In this document: piece after piece, positions 34,824 to 43,702 of the stretch
Layout of the letters: the number at the start of each line of letters is the position of its first letter
How positions within the stretch are numbered: the stretch's first letter is position 1
Source: Acidobacteriota bacterium
GTDB lineage: Bacteria; Acidobacteriota; Terriglobia; Acidiferrales; UBA7541
DNA length: 64,000 nt
Direction: 5' to 3'
NCBI GenBank assembly: GCA_003223245.1
Contig: QHYI01000130.1
Coordinates: forward strand, 103,168-167,167
Translations under genes and position numbers: made by a program
Notes under the pieces: generated by a model
What the model saw: the letters and a program-made list of their open reading frames with translations, nothing else
The model's database searches: none
Told to the model about the DNA's origin: nothing

Positions 34824-36272
34824 ATGGCGTCGCACACCAAACGAGGGATTTCGGCCGAACAGTCAGAACTGCTGCGGCAGATTCCGTCGGTCGACGAGCT
34901 GCTCGCCGAGCCGCGCCTGGCAGAGCTTGCGAAGCGCGTGGACCGCAATCTGGTCGTCGAAGTTGCGCGCGCCGTGCTGGAGGACCTGCGAGGACGCATC
35001 ACCGGGCAGGCGGCCACCGCCCTTCTCGCGGAAATTTCTCCTGTGGCGTGCGATCCGGCATCGCTCGAAGAGCGCATCACTAGGATGGTAGAGCGGATTC
35101 TGGCGCGGTCGCTGCTGCCGGTGATTAACGCGACAGGCGTGATTTTGCACACGAATCTGGGACGCGCGCCGCTGCCGGAAGGCGTAGTGGAAGAATTTCG
35201 CCGCACGGCGACGCGATATTCGAATCTCGAATATGACCTGGAAGCGGGATCGCGAGGGAAACGCGACGTGCATACGGCGGAACTGCTGAAGAGGCTCACG
35301 GGAGCGGAAGCCGCGATGGTGGTGAACAATTGCGCGGCAGCGGTGCTGGTCACGCTAGCGGCGTTTGCGCGCGGCGGCGAGGTGATTGTTTCGCGCGGCG
35401 AACTGATTGAGATTGGCGACGGGTTTCGCATCCCGGAAATCATGGAGCAGAGCGGGGCACAGTTGCGCGAGGTGGGAACGACGAATCGCACACGGCTCGC
35501 GGATTATGAGAAGGCGATCAACGAAAAAACGCGGTTGTTGCTGCGCGTGCATCCATCGAATTTCAAAGTAACCGGATTCACGGACAAACCGTCGCTTGAA
35601 GAACTTGTCTCGTTGAGCGAGCGCACGGGAATTGCTCTAGTGGAGGATCTTGGGTCCGGCTGCCTCACCGACTTGGCCGAGCACGGGATCAGCGAGCCGA
35701 CGGTGCGGCAGAGCGTGGAGGCGGGCGTTGGGATTGTGACCTTTAGCGGAGATAAGTTACTCGGCGGGCCGCAGGCGGGAATCCTTGCTGGGAAAAAAGA
35801 TTTGATTGCACGCGTGCGGCGGCATCCGATGTTCCGCGCACTGCGGGTGGACAAACTGACGACTGCAGCGCTGGAAGTCACGCTCGGCGCGTATCTGCGC
35901 GCGGCGTGGGACGAAATTCCGGTGATGCGGATGATTCGCGTGACGCCACAGGAATTGCAGCGCCGCGCGGAGAATTTCATCCGCGAGCTGCGCCCGGAGC
36001 TACCGCGAGACGAAGTGGAGATCGAGGTGGTAGACGGAGCTTCGCTGGCCGGAGGCGGCTCGACTCCAACACAATCGCTGCCCAGCAAAGTGGTTCGCAT
36101 TGCCAGCGCTCGCTATTCCGCCGCAAAGCTCGGGCAGCGTCTGCGCCGCGCGCCGGCGGGGATTTCCGTCATTGCGCGCGTGGAAGAAGATCGCCTGGTC
36201 CTCGATTTGCGGACTGTATTTCCCCACGAGGAACCTTTACTTCTCAAGACACTCGCCGCCGCGCTGCGCTAG
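34824..36272 (+). CDS. selA: L-seryl-tRNA(Sec) selenium transferase
   Basis: 482 residues from ATG 34824 (a GTG two codons earlier is possible). SelA converts seryl-tRNA(Sec) to selenocysteyl-tRNA(Sec) using selenophosphate. The family pattern runs throughout: LPVINATGVILHTNLGRAP is cut here as INATGVILHTNLGRAPL, YSNLEYDLEAGSRGKRD, VVNNCAAAVLV, EVGTTNRT, and the PLP lysine K311 in FSGDKLLGGPQAG. Length fits bacterial SelA (460-480). Its presence means the cell uses selenocysteine; selB, selC (tRNA) and selD are not in the window. Confidence 0.97.
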   Translation: MASHTKRGISAEQSELLRQIPSVDELLAEPRLAELAKRVDRNLVVEVARAVLEDLRGRITGQAATALLAEISPVACDPASLEERITRMVERILARSLLPVINATGVILHTNLGRAPLPEGVVEEFRRTATRYSNLEYDLEAGSRGKRDVHTAELLKRLTGAEAAMVVNNCAAAVLVTLAAFARGGEVIVSRGELIEIGDGFRIPEIMEQSGAQLREVGTTNRTRLADYEKAINEKTRLLLRVHPSNFKVTGFTDKPSLEELVSLSERTGIALVEDLGSGCLTDLAEHGISEPTVRQSVEAGVGIVTFSGDKLLGGPQAGILAGKKDLIARVRRHPMFRALRVDKLTTAALEVTLGAYLRAAWDEIPVMRMIRVTPQELQRRAENFIRELRPELPRDEVEIEVVDGASLAGGGSTPTQSLPSKVVRIASARYSAAKLGQRLRRAPAGISVIARVEEDRLVLDLRTVFPHEEPLLLKTLAAALR

Positions 36273-36306
36273 CGGAAACCGGCGCGTACGGCTAGAGTAA
36301 TCCAAG

Positions 36307-38722
36307 GTGGGAAGGGGTCATCCAATAGAAAACCTAGGCCAAGATATCCGATACTCCGTCCGCACGCTGAGCAAGAACCCGGGCTTTGCCGCAGTCGCGA
36401 TGTTGACGCTGGCACTGGGCATTGGAGCCAATACCGCGATATTCAGCGTAGTGGAGAACGTGCTGTTGCGGCCCCTGCCTTACCCGCAGCCGGAAAACCT
36501 GGTGCAAATCTGGAATACCTATCAGCCGCAAGTACCGCGTGCCGGATTGTCGCCGGGAGATTATGCCGACTGGAAGCGGCAAAACTCGAGCTTTTCGGAA
36601 ATGGGAGCTTACGTCCAACTCACCCAGGGATTCAATCTGACCGGCGAAGGCGAGCCGCAGCGGGTGCTGGGGAGCTACGCAAGTGTGGGCCTGTTCCCCT
36701 TGCTTGGGTCGGGCGGGAAGCGCTCCGGCAGTGATTTTGAGTCATCGGCTGTGGGAGAGCCGGTTTGGAGGCGATCCCGGCGTGGTAGGGCGAGTGATCA
36801 CGCTCGACAACCAGCGTTATGCGGTAGAGGGCGTGCTGCCGGCGGATTTTCGCCTGCTGCGCTGGCCGGACCTTTGGATGCCCATTGGGCAGTATGCGGA
36901 TGACTTGAGCGAGCACGTCCATCACGCCTTCATCGGCGTCGCGCGGCTCAAGCCCGGGGTTACGCTGGCCGAAGCCCAAGATGAAATGAACCGCCTGAAC
37001 CAACAGGAAACCGTCGAGTACCCGGATTCGCACAAATTTTTCGGCGTGCTCGTCGAGCGCATGGAGGACCTATCGGCTGAGAAATTACGAAGCATCCTCC
37101 TGGTCCTTTCGGGCGCTGTGGGACTGGTGTTGCTGATTGCGTGCGCGAACATCGTGAATCTGCTGCTGGTGCGGAACGCCGGGAGGGAGCGAGAAGTAGC
37201 CTTGCGCACGGCATTGGGCGCAAGCGCGTGGCGGTTGTCGCGGCAATTGCTGACCGAAAGCATGTTGCTGTCGCTCGGTGGCGGGGCGCTCGGATTACTG
37301 CTGGCGGTTGGCGGCCTGCGGGTCTTGATGGCGTTGGCGCCCGCAGATCTTGGCGTATTGCGAGAAAGTGGCGTGAACGGGCAGGTGCTGGCGTTTACGG
37401 CCCTGGTTTGCGTGGCCGCGGGAATCATTTGCGGGCTGCTTCCGGCGCTGCGCGCGCTTCGCGCAAACCTCGCGGGAGTTCTCAAGCAAGGAAGCAAAGC
37501 GACGAGCGGCTCAGGCGCTCGCCGGACGCACAATCTCCTGGTCATCTCCGAGATTGCCATGGCGCTTGTGCCGCTCGTCGGAGCAGGACTGCTGCTGCGG
37601 AGTTTCCAGCACTTGCTGGACGTGCAACCGGGTTTCCGCGTGGACCACATCCTGACGATGGAAGTACAGCAAGCGGCGATACCCTTTACGGAGGCCAGCA
37701 AGCTTTCGCAACAAGATTGGATCCAAATTCAGGAGAAGCAATCCCTGCAATTCGAGCAAATCGCGGAGAAGATCCGCGCGCTCCCGGGGGTGAAGGATGC
37801 CGCGGGCACTGACGATCTGCCCTTGAGCAATGAATTTGGCCAGGCATCACGGTTTGTAATCGAGGGCCAGCCGATCCCTAATGCTGGTGCGCGGCCGCTT
37901 GTGCAGTTTCGAACCGTGAGCCTCAACTATTTTTCGACCGCGGGCATTCCCTTGCGGGAGGGCCGCTTGTTTACCGAAGACGACTGGAAAGTGCCGAGAG
38001 GTGTGATCAACGAGACCATGGCGAAGCGCTTTTGGCCCAAAGGCGATGCCATCGGGAAACGCATCAATCTGTGCTCGCTCGATCCCAAACCGTGCTGGAG
38101 CACAATCATTGGAATCGTTGGAAATGTGCACCAGTTCGGCCTGGATGGCGCACCGACCTTTGACGTGTACTTCGTGGGCGGTTGGACTCCTTATGTAGTG
38201 GTGCGGACCGCGACCGATCCTTTGACGCTGGCCGCTGCGGTCACGGAGGTGATTCACAAGGCAGCTCCGGACCTGCCGGTAACCCATGTGATGACCATGG
38301 AAGAGCTGCTCCGAGGCTCCGTCTCGCCGCGGCGATTCTCCGCGATGCTGGTTGGGATTTTTGCCATCCTGGGGGCGGTGCTCGCCGCGGTGGGCATCTA
38401 TGGAGTAATGAGTTACGCGGTGAGCCAGAGGACGCAGGAAATTGGCGTGCGCATGGCGCTCGGAGCGCAGGCGGGAAATGTGCGCAGCATGATTCTGATG
38501 CAGACCTTCAAGCTGACGGCGGCGGGCGTGGTGATTGGGCTGGCAGGAGCGTTTGTGGTGGCGCGCTTTTTGACCAGCTTGCTGTTTGGCGTTGGGACGC
38601 ACGATCCGATTACGTTTCTGGGCGTGGCGTTACTGCTGATTCTGGTGGCGTTGGTGGCGGCGTACGTGCCGGCGCACCGCGCCATGCGAGTGGATCCCAT
38701 CGTGGCGCTGCGGTACGAGTAG
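36307..38722 (+). pseudogene. MacB/FtsX-type orphan permease, split by frameshift
   Basis: The N-terminal part reads in one frame from GTG 36307 ([21 protein letters not shown], then [13 protein letters not shown]) and stops matching near 36705. The match resumes in the next frame at about 36712 as [21 protein letters not shown] and continues to the signature DPIVALRYE at 38722. About 15 residues expected between LLG and GSAPA (the LLGR.F.P stretch of intact copies) are missing, so this is an out-of-frame deletion. The rest has full permease architecture. Confidence 0.88.
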
Positions 38723-38733
38723 AGCGATGAAAG

Positions 38734-39036
38734 ATGTTCGCCGCTTCGCCGCATGTAGATGCGTTGCGGGAGCATGACTTGGCCACGGCACTGATTCATC
38801 TGAAACCGGAGCAAAAAAAGCGGCTTGCCCGCCGCGCAAGGCTCCGAGGGAAATCCTTTTCGCAGGAAGTCCGTGACGCCATCGACGTGTACCTCGATAT
38901 CCCGGTCGAGAGTGAAGAGGAGCTGAGCGTGCTCGCTAAACAGGCCAGCCGCGCGGCCGGCAGGATGATTAGAAGACTCGACGAAACTATCGCTCATGTA
39001 GATCGGGTCCTCCGCCAGATGAGGAGAAAGAGGTGA
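38734..39036 (+). CDS. Ribbon-helix-helix-like small protein
   Basis: 100 residues. Residues about 22-55 (LKPEQKKRLARRARLRGKSFSQEVRDAIDVYL) fit a ribbon-helix-helix DNA-binding unit: a short strand, then two helices; quoted parts are LKPEQKKRLARRA and SFSQEVRDAIDVYL. The C-terminal half is a charged helix. Such proteins often act as antitoxins or small repressors. No toxin-like gene follows; the next frame is a 49-residue coiled coil. Confidence 0.68.
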   Translation: MFAASPHVDALREHDLATALIHLKPEQKKRLARRARLRGKSFSQEVRDAIDVYLDIPVESEEELSVLAKQASRAAGRMIRRLDETIAHVDRVLRQMRRKR

Positions 39037-39092
39037 GCTGGGCCCGTGAGGCTGTGGGTGCCATTCGCAGGATCGTCTTGATTTAGGATCGC

Positions 39093-39242
39093 GTGGACCG
39101 AGTATCAAGCCAGGTGGACCATCTAGCCGAGACCTGCCAGGAACTTGACCGCCGATTGCTCCGACTGGAAGCGAAATTTGAACTTTTCGAGAAAGTTGCT
39201 GTCACGCGCCGCCGCTCAATTCGCGGAAAATCTGAAACCTAG
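39093..39242 (+). CDS. Possible 49-residue coiled-coil protein
   Basis: GTG 39093 to TAG 39242, with AGGA five bases upstream. The sequence is a regular heptad helix (VDHLAETCQELDRRLLRLE, KFELFEKVAV) with a basic end. It starts 56 bases after the ribbon-helix-helix gene. Similar helix-only products next to small DNA-binding genes occur in toxin-antitoxin-like pairs, but here the assignment is weak. Confidence 0.35.
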   Translation: MDRVSSQVDHLAETCQELDRRLLRLEAKFELFEKVAVTRRRSIRGKSET

Positions 39243-39371
39243 CGCGAAGTGAAACTGCAGGAAGTTTTCATCCGTCCATATCAGAGGTTTCGCGGAGTCG
39301 GCGGAGCCTTCAATCTGCCAGATCCCTGATTTTGATCGAGAATTTCTGAAAGGAAGACCGAGAGGTGGGAG

Positions 39372-40979
39372 ATGAGACGAAACGTGTGCGCCCTGGTTGG
39401 AGTTTGCGCGCTGCTGGTTGCACCCGCGGCGAGGAGCCAAAGCGATCCGCAGCGGCCTGGTGAATCGCCATCGCAGCAAATGACCGTTCCTCCTGCGCAG
39501 CAACCCCCGCAACAACGCCAGCGGACAGAGAGGCCGCCGGAACCGACGCCCACGCCACCGGAAAACGCGCAAGGGAAGCAGGCGCAGCATCCCCCGATCG
39601 CGGAAGAAAAATCTTCAATGACGCATCACTCTGCGCGCATTGCCGGGCAAGAAATCAAGTACACGGCAACCGCGGCAACCTACATCATCAAAGCGGATGA
39701 CGGCACGCCGAAAGCCACGATGTTTTACGTGGCGTACATCAAAGAGGGGGTAACGGACATCGCGAAACGGCCGATCAGCTTTGTTTACAACGGCGGGCCG
39801 GGTTCGGCGTCGCTGTTCACGCACATGGCCTTGGGGCCGAAGCGCGTGGTTTTGACGCCGGACGGCCACGGCGTGCCCGCGCCGTACACGGTGACCGACA
39901 ATGAAGATTCGTTTCTCGACGCCACGGACCTCGTCTTTATCGATGCGATCTCAACGGGATTCAGCCGGCCCGCACCCGGCGAAGCCGCGAACCAATTTCA
40001 CGGGATTATCGCGGACGCCAACTGGTTTGCGGATTTCATCTACGAGTACATTACCCGGAGCGAGCGCTGGGCCTCGCCCAAGTTTCTGATTGGCGAAAGC
40101 TATGGGACGACGCGGTCGGCAGAGCTTGCTGGTGTTTTGCAGGAGCGCCATCAGATTTATTTGAGCGGGATTGTGCTGCTTTCTTCGGTAGCGTTCTCGA
40201 ACTGGGGCGCCGACAACCGATTCGAATTTTTTCTGCCGACGTATGTGACAACCGCTTGGTACCACCAGCTGCTGCAACCAGACTTGCAGAAACTCACGAT
40301 CGAAGAGGTTGCGCAGCAAGCGCGGGAATTCGCGCATACCGAATATGCCCAAGCGCTCGAAAAAGGCGATGCGCTTTCCGCGGCGGAGCGTCAGAAGGTG
40401 GTTGCGGACCTGGCGCGCTTTACCGGGCTTACCCCCAAGTACATCGAAGAGACCAACCTGCGCATCAGCCCGTTCCGTTGGTTCAAGGAACTGGAACGTG
40501 ACAAACGGCGCACCGTCGGGAGGCTCGACTCGCGCTTCGAGGGTATGGATGTGGACGCGGCCGGAGAGCGGCCGGAATACGATCCGAGCGAAGCGTCCTA
40601 TGAAGGCGCTTTTGTTGCCACGTTTCATGATTATGTGCGCCGCGAACTCAAGTGGGACAGCGACGCTTATTACACGGTGACAGCCAACGTGCGGCCGTGG
40701 GACCAGACGGGCAACACGGAAGTGGCGGAAGTTCTGCGCGCGGCGATGACGCAGCAGACGTACCTGAAAGTGCTGGTGCTTTGTGGCTACTACGACGTGG
40801 CCACGCCGTTCAATGGGATCGAGAACACGGTTGCGCATATGAACCTGGAGCCATCGGTGCGGAAGAATGTGAGTTTCGCTTACTACGAAGCGGGGCACAT
40901 GATGTACATCGACGAGAAAGAGCATCACAAGCTGCACAAGGACGTGGATGAGTTCATCAATGCGGGGTATGGGCGGTAA
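39372..40979 (+). CDS. Secreted serine carboxypeptidase (peptidase S10)
   Basis: 535 residues. A signal peptide (about 1-22) and a proline/glutamine-rich spacer (to about 78) precede the S10 domain. Catalytic features: oxyanion motif YNGGPGSAS, nucleophile GESYGT, aspartate in CGYYDVATPF and histidine in EAGHMMY. S10 enzymes remove C-terminal residues from peptides, usually in acidic surroundings, which suits acid-soil acidobacteria (an inference). Confidence 0.94.
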   Translation: MRRNVCALVGVCALLVAPAARSQSDPQRPGESPSQQMTVPPAQQPPQQRQRTERPPEPTPTPPENAQGKQAQHPPIAEEKSSMTHHSARIAGQEIKYTATAATYIIKADDGTPKATMFYVAYIKEGVTDIAKRPISFVYNGGPGSASLFTHMALGPKRVVLTPDGHGVPAPYTVTDNEDSFLDATDLVFIDAISTGFSRPAPGEAANQFHGIIADANWFADFIYEYITRSERWASPKFLIGESYGTTRSAELAGVLQERHQIYLSGIVLLSSVAFSNWGADNRFEFFLPTYVTTAWYHQLLQPDLQKLTIEEVAQQAREFAHTEYAQALEKGDALSAAERQKVVADLARFTGLTPKYIEETNLRISPFRWFKELERDKRRTVGRLDSRFEGMDVDAAGERPEYDPSEASYEGAFVATFHDYVRRELKWDSDAYYTVTANVRPWDQTGNTEVAEVLRAAMTQQTYLKVLVLCGYYDVATPFNGIENTVAHMNLEPSVRKNVSFAYYEAGHMMYIDEKEHHKLHKDVDEFINAGYGR

Positions 40980-41014
40980 CCCCAGGGGTTGCCACCCCGC
41001 TATGGGGCACCTTT

Positions 41015-41036
41015 CGGCACGGCTAAAGTCGTGCCG
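41015..41036. repeat. Palindrome with GCTAAAGT loop
   Basis: CGGCACG-GCTAAAGT-CGTGCCG. It lies 35 bases after the S10 peptidase stop and just before the decayed dehydrogenase. It may act as a terminator, though no T-run follows. Confidence 0.5.
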
Positions 41037-41039
41037 TGA

Positions 41040-41790
41040 CGAATTTCGCTTTATTCTGCTTAAGGCCTTGTAGAGTAGGGGACGGGAAGGGTGCGTCGCG
41101 ATTGGAAGGTTGCGGACGGTTGAAAGGTCCGTACCGAAGTTGCGCCCGCGGGTGGGCGTTGGTGCGCGTGCGGCTGGCGGGAATTTGCAACACCGACGTG
41201 GAGATCTTGCGCGGATACCATGATTTTCGAGGGACGCCGGGGCATGAGTTTGTGGGAGAGGTCGCGGAAGTTGCGAGCGTTTCCTCTAACGAGCGCAAGA
41301 AATGGATGGGGAGGCGGGTTTGCGGGGAGATCAACGTCACATGCTCTTCCTATGGTTTCAAACCGCGGTGCGAGTTTTGCAAGCGCGGTTTGAAGACGCA
41401 TTGCGCGCGGCGGACCGTGCTGAGGATTGTAGCGCATGATGGAGCGTTTGCGGAGTATCTGGCGCTTCCGCTGGAAAATCTGCACGCGGTGCCGGATTCG
41501 GTGAGCGATGAACAAGCGGTGTTCGTGGAGCCGCTGGCAGCAGCGTGCGAAATACTGGAGCAGGTGAATGCGCCGGCATTTCGTTCAGCAGCGGTGCTCG
41601 GCGATGGAAAACTTTTACAATTGATTGCCCGCGTGCTGCGGACGAGGATTCCGCGTGTCGCAATGTATGGAAAGCATGACAAAAAATTGGCGCTCGGGCG
41701 GCGGGCGCGAATCGAGACGAAGAAAGTTCGAGGGGATGCCGGCGATGACCGAGAGGCACCGAGGACGCAAAGGTTCGCCGAGGGTTTCCG
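41040..41790 (+). pseudogene. Truncated zinc-type alcohol dehydrogenase (MDR) remnant
   Basis: GroES-like half of a medium-chain dehydrogenase: WALVRVRLAGICNTDVEIL, GTPGHEFVGEV, a four-cysteine zinc region around RCEFCKRGLKTHC, then VFVEPLAAACEIL and AVLGDGKLLQL. The first strand is out of frame (VAIGRLRTVERSVPKLRP reads in another frame before about 41140). The match stops near 41780, after about 25 residues of the Rossmann fold, where the convergent larB gene begins. About 100-120 C-terminal residues are gone. The frame stays open into larB antisense, which would mislead automatic calling. Confidence 0.75.
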
Positions 41791-41797
41791 CATTCCG

Positions 41798-42568
41798 CTA
41801 GAAGCGGTTGATGCAGGAAGCGACGCAGGCGGCGCCGAAACCGTTGTCGATGTTGACGACGGTGACGTTGGAGGCGCAGGAGTTGAGCATGCCGAGGAGT
41901 GCGGCGATGCCGCCAAAGCTGGCGCCGTAACCGACGCTCGTAGGCACAGCAATGACCGGCGCGGCGACGAGACCGCCGACGACACTGGGAAGCGCGCCTT
42001 CCATTCCGGCAACGCAAATGATGACGCGGGCTTGTGCCAGCTTGCTTTCGCGATGCTCGAGGAGGCGGTGAATGCCGGCGACGCCGACGTCGTAGAGCTC
42101 GTCGACGCGGTTGCCCAGCATGCGCGCGGTAAGCAGGGCTTCTTCGGCGACGGGAATATCGCTCGTGCCTGCGGAGACCACCAGGATCCGCCCCTTGCCG
42201 GGGATTTCGTTGCTCCGCTCGATGGTAATGACGCCGGAGAGCGGATGAAATTTGGCGGCGCGCGCGGCTTTGCCGTTGGCTTTTTTGACCGCGGCGAAGA
42301 CTTTGGCGTCGGCGCGGGTGACGAGAACGTTGTGGTGCGAAGCTTTCTTCCCAAGCATCGCGCGGACGATTCCGGCGACTTGCTGCGGCGTCTTCCCTTT
42401 GGCAAAGACGACTTCGGCAAAGCCCTGGCGCAGGGCGCGGTGATGGTCCACTTTGGCGAAGCCGAGATCTTCGAAGGGCAGGTGCTTGAGCCGCTCGAGG
42501 GCCGCGCTGGGGGAAAGTTTGCCGCCGCGCACCGATTCCAGGATTTTCAGTAAGTCCGTTTGATTCAT
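41798..42568 (-). CDS. larB: Nickel-pincer cofactor biosynthesis protein LarB
   Basis: 256 residues from ATG 42568 (TTG 42577 is the alternative). LarB carboxylates and hydrolyses nicotinic acid adenine dinucleotide at the start of nickel-pincer nucleotide synthesis, used by lactate racemase and related enzymes. Seen: N-terminal LSPSAALERLKHLPFEDLGF, and the PurE-like C-terminal half with VVSAGTSDIPVAEEA, GVAGIHRLLEH, VAGMEGALPSVVGGLV and VPTSVGYGASFGG. larC, larE and larA are not in the window. Confidence 0.93.
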   Translation of the reverse strand: MNQTDLLKILESVRGGKLSPSAALERLKHLPFEDLGFAKVDHHRALRQGFAEVVFAKGKTPQQVAGIVRAMLGKKASHHNVLVTRADAKVFAAVKKANGKAARAAKFHPLSGVITIERSNEIPGKGRILVVSAGTSDIPVAEEALLTARMLGNRVDELYDVGVAGIHRLLEHRESKLAQARVIICVAGMEGALPSVVGGLVAAPVIAVPTSVGYGASFGGIAALLGMLNSCASNVTVVNIDNGFGAACVASCINRF

Positions 42569-42807
42569 GCAATTCAACCGCTCGAAATTCTATCATTGGC
42601 GAACCGCGTTACTGCGGCTTGACTTGCTAGAAGGCGGCTGTAAGACTCAATTTAGCCACGAAAAAAGAAAGAAAAGAAAAAGATTTACGACCAGAGAGCA
42701 CAGGGAACAGCAGACAGTAGAGTTCAGGGAGAAGAGGGGAAGGGTTCCGCATTTTTGACGGAATTTAGAAGGTTAGATTCAGACCGAATGGAGCACAGTA
42801 CGCCGCC

Positions 42808-43683
42808 ATGAGCAGAAGCCGCATACGCACGGTGCTGGAGATGATCAAGTTCGAGCACTCCGTGTTTGCGCTGCCCTTTGCGTTGACCGGGGCGCTGCTG
42901 GCGGCGCGCGCGACACGGCGCGGCTGGCCGACGACGGGGCAGATTCTCTGGATTGTGGTGGCCATGGCAGCCGCGCGGTCGGCGGCGATGACCATGAACC
43001 GCATCGTGGACCTCCGTTACGACCGCGAGAATCCGCGGACCAAGCGGCGGGCCCTCGTGACGGGGGCGGTCTCGGTGGGATTTGCGTGGTTTTTCACCGT
43101 GCTCGCCGTAGCGATATTTTTTGTAGCGGCGTGGCAACTGAATCCGCTGGCGCTGAAGCTCGCACCGGTGGCCGTTGCCATTCTGTTTTTTTATTCCTTC
43201 ACCAAGCGATTCACGAATTGGTCGCATCTTTTTCTGGGATTTGCGCTGGGAATTTCTCCGGCGGCGGCGTGGATTGCCATTACCGGCGGCCTCCATTGGC
43301 GGATACTGATTCTTTCTGCCGCGGTAACGCTGTGGGTGGGCGGATTCGATGTGCTGTATGCATGCCAGGACATTGATTACGACAAAGAGGCGGGACTGTT
43401 TTCTGTTCCCAAGAAGTTCGGAATTGCGAATGCGCTCGGGATCGCCAGAGGAATGCACTTTGGGGTGATCGCGCTGCTTGCCTGGCTGGCGCTCGGCTTC
43501 GGATTGCCCTGGCCGGCGTGGGCGGGCATCGCGGTCGTTGCGGCGCTGCTCGCGTATGAACATTCGCTGGTGAAAGCGGATGATTTGAGCAAGCTGGACG
43601 CTGCGTTTTTCACAGTGAACGGCTATATTAGTATGTTGTTTCTGCTGTTCTGGGGCGCGGCCGCGGCATTTTGGCGCGTCTGA
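42808..43683 (+). CDS. mqnP: UbiA-family prenyltransferase, probably MqnP
   Basis: 291 residues with about eight membrane spans. The first aspartate-rich motif is NRIVDLRYDRENPRTKRRA (N..D..D) and the second is DIDYDKEAGLFSVPKKFG. UbiA enzymes attach a prenyl chain to aromatic acids. Its position 19 bases before mqnE points to prenylation in the futalosine menaquinone route, i.e. MqnP; a UbiA-type 4-hydroxybenzoate substrate is the alternative. Confidence 0.88.
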   Translation: MSRSRIRTVLEMIKFEHSVFALPFALTGALLAARATRRGWPTTGQILWIVVAMAAARSAAMTMNRIVDLRYDRENPRTKRRALVTGAVSVGFAWFFTVLAVAIFFVAAWQLNPLALKLAPVAVAILFFYSFTKRFTNWSHLFLGFALGISPAAAWIAITGGLHWRILILSAAVTLWVGGFDVLYACQDIDYDKEAGLFSVPKKFGIANALGIARGMHFGVIALLAWLALGFGLPWPAWAGIAVVAALLAYEHSLVKADDLSKLDAAFFTVNGYISMLFLLFWGAAAAFWRV

Positions 43684-43702
43684 AAATTTCGACGGATTTG
43701 AA

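Noticed and set aside
41036..42553. A continuous 505-residue plus-strand frame
   Set aside because: Its second half is antisense to larB, which has clear family motifs; only the first part has dehydrogenase similarity.
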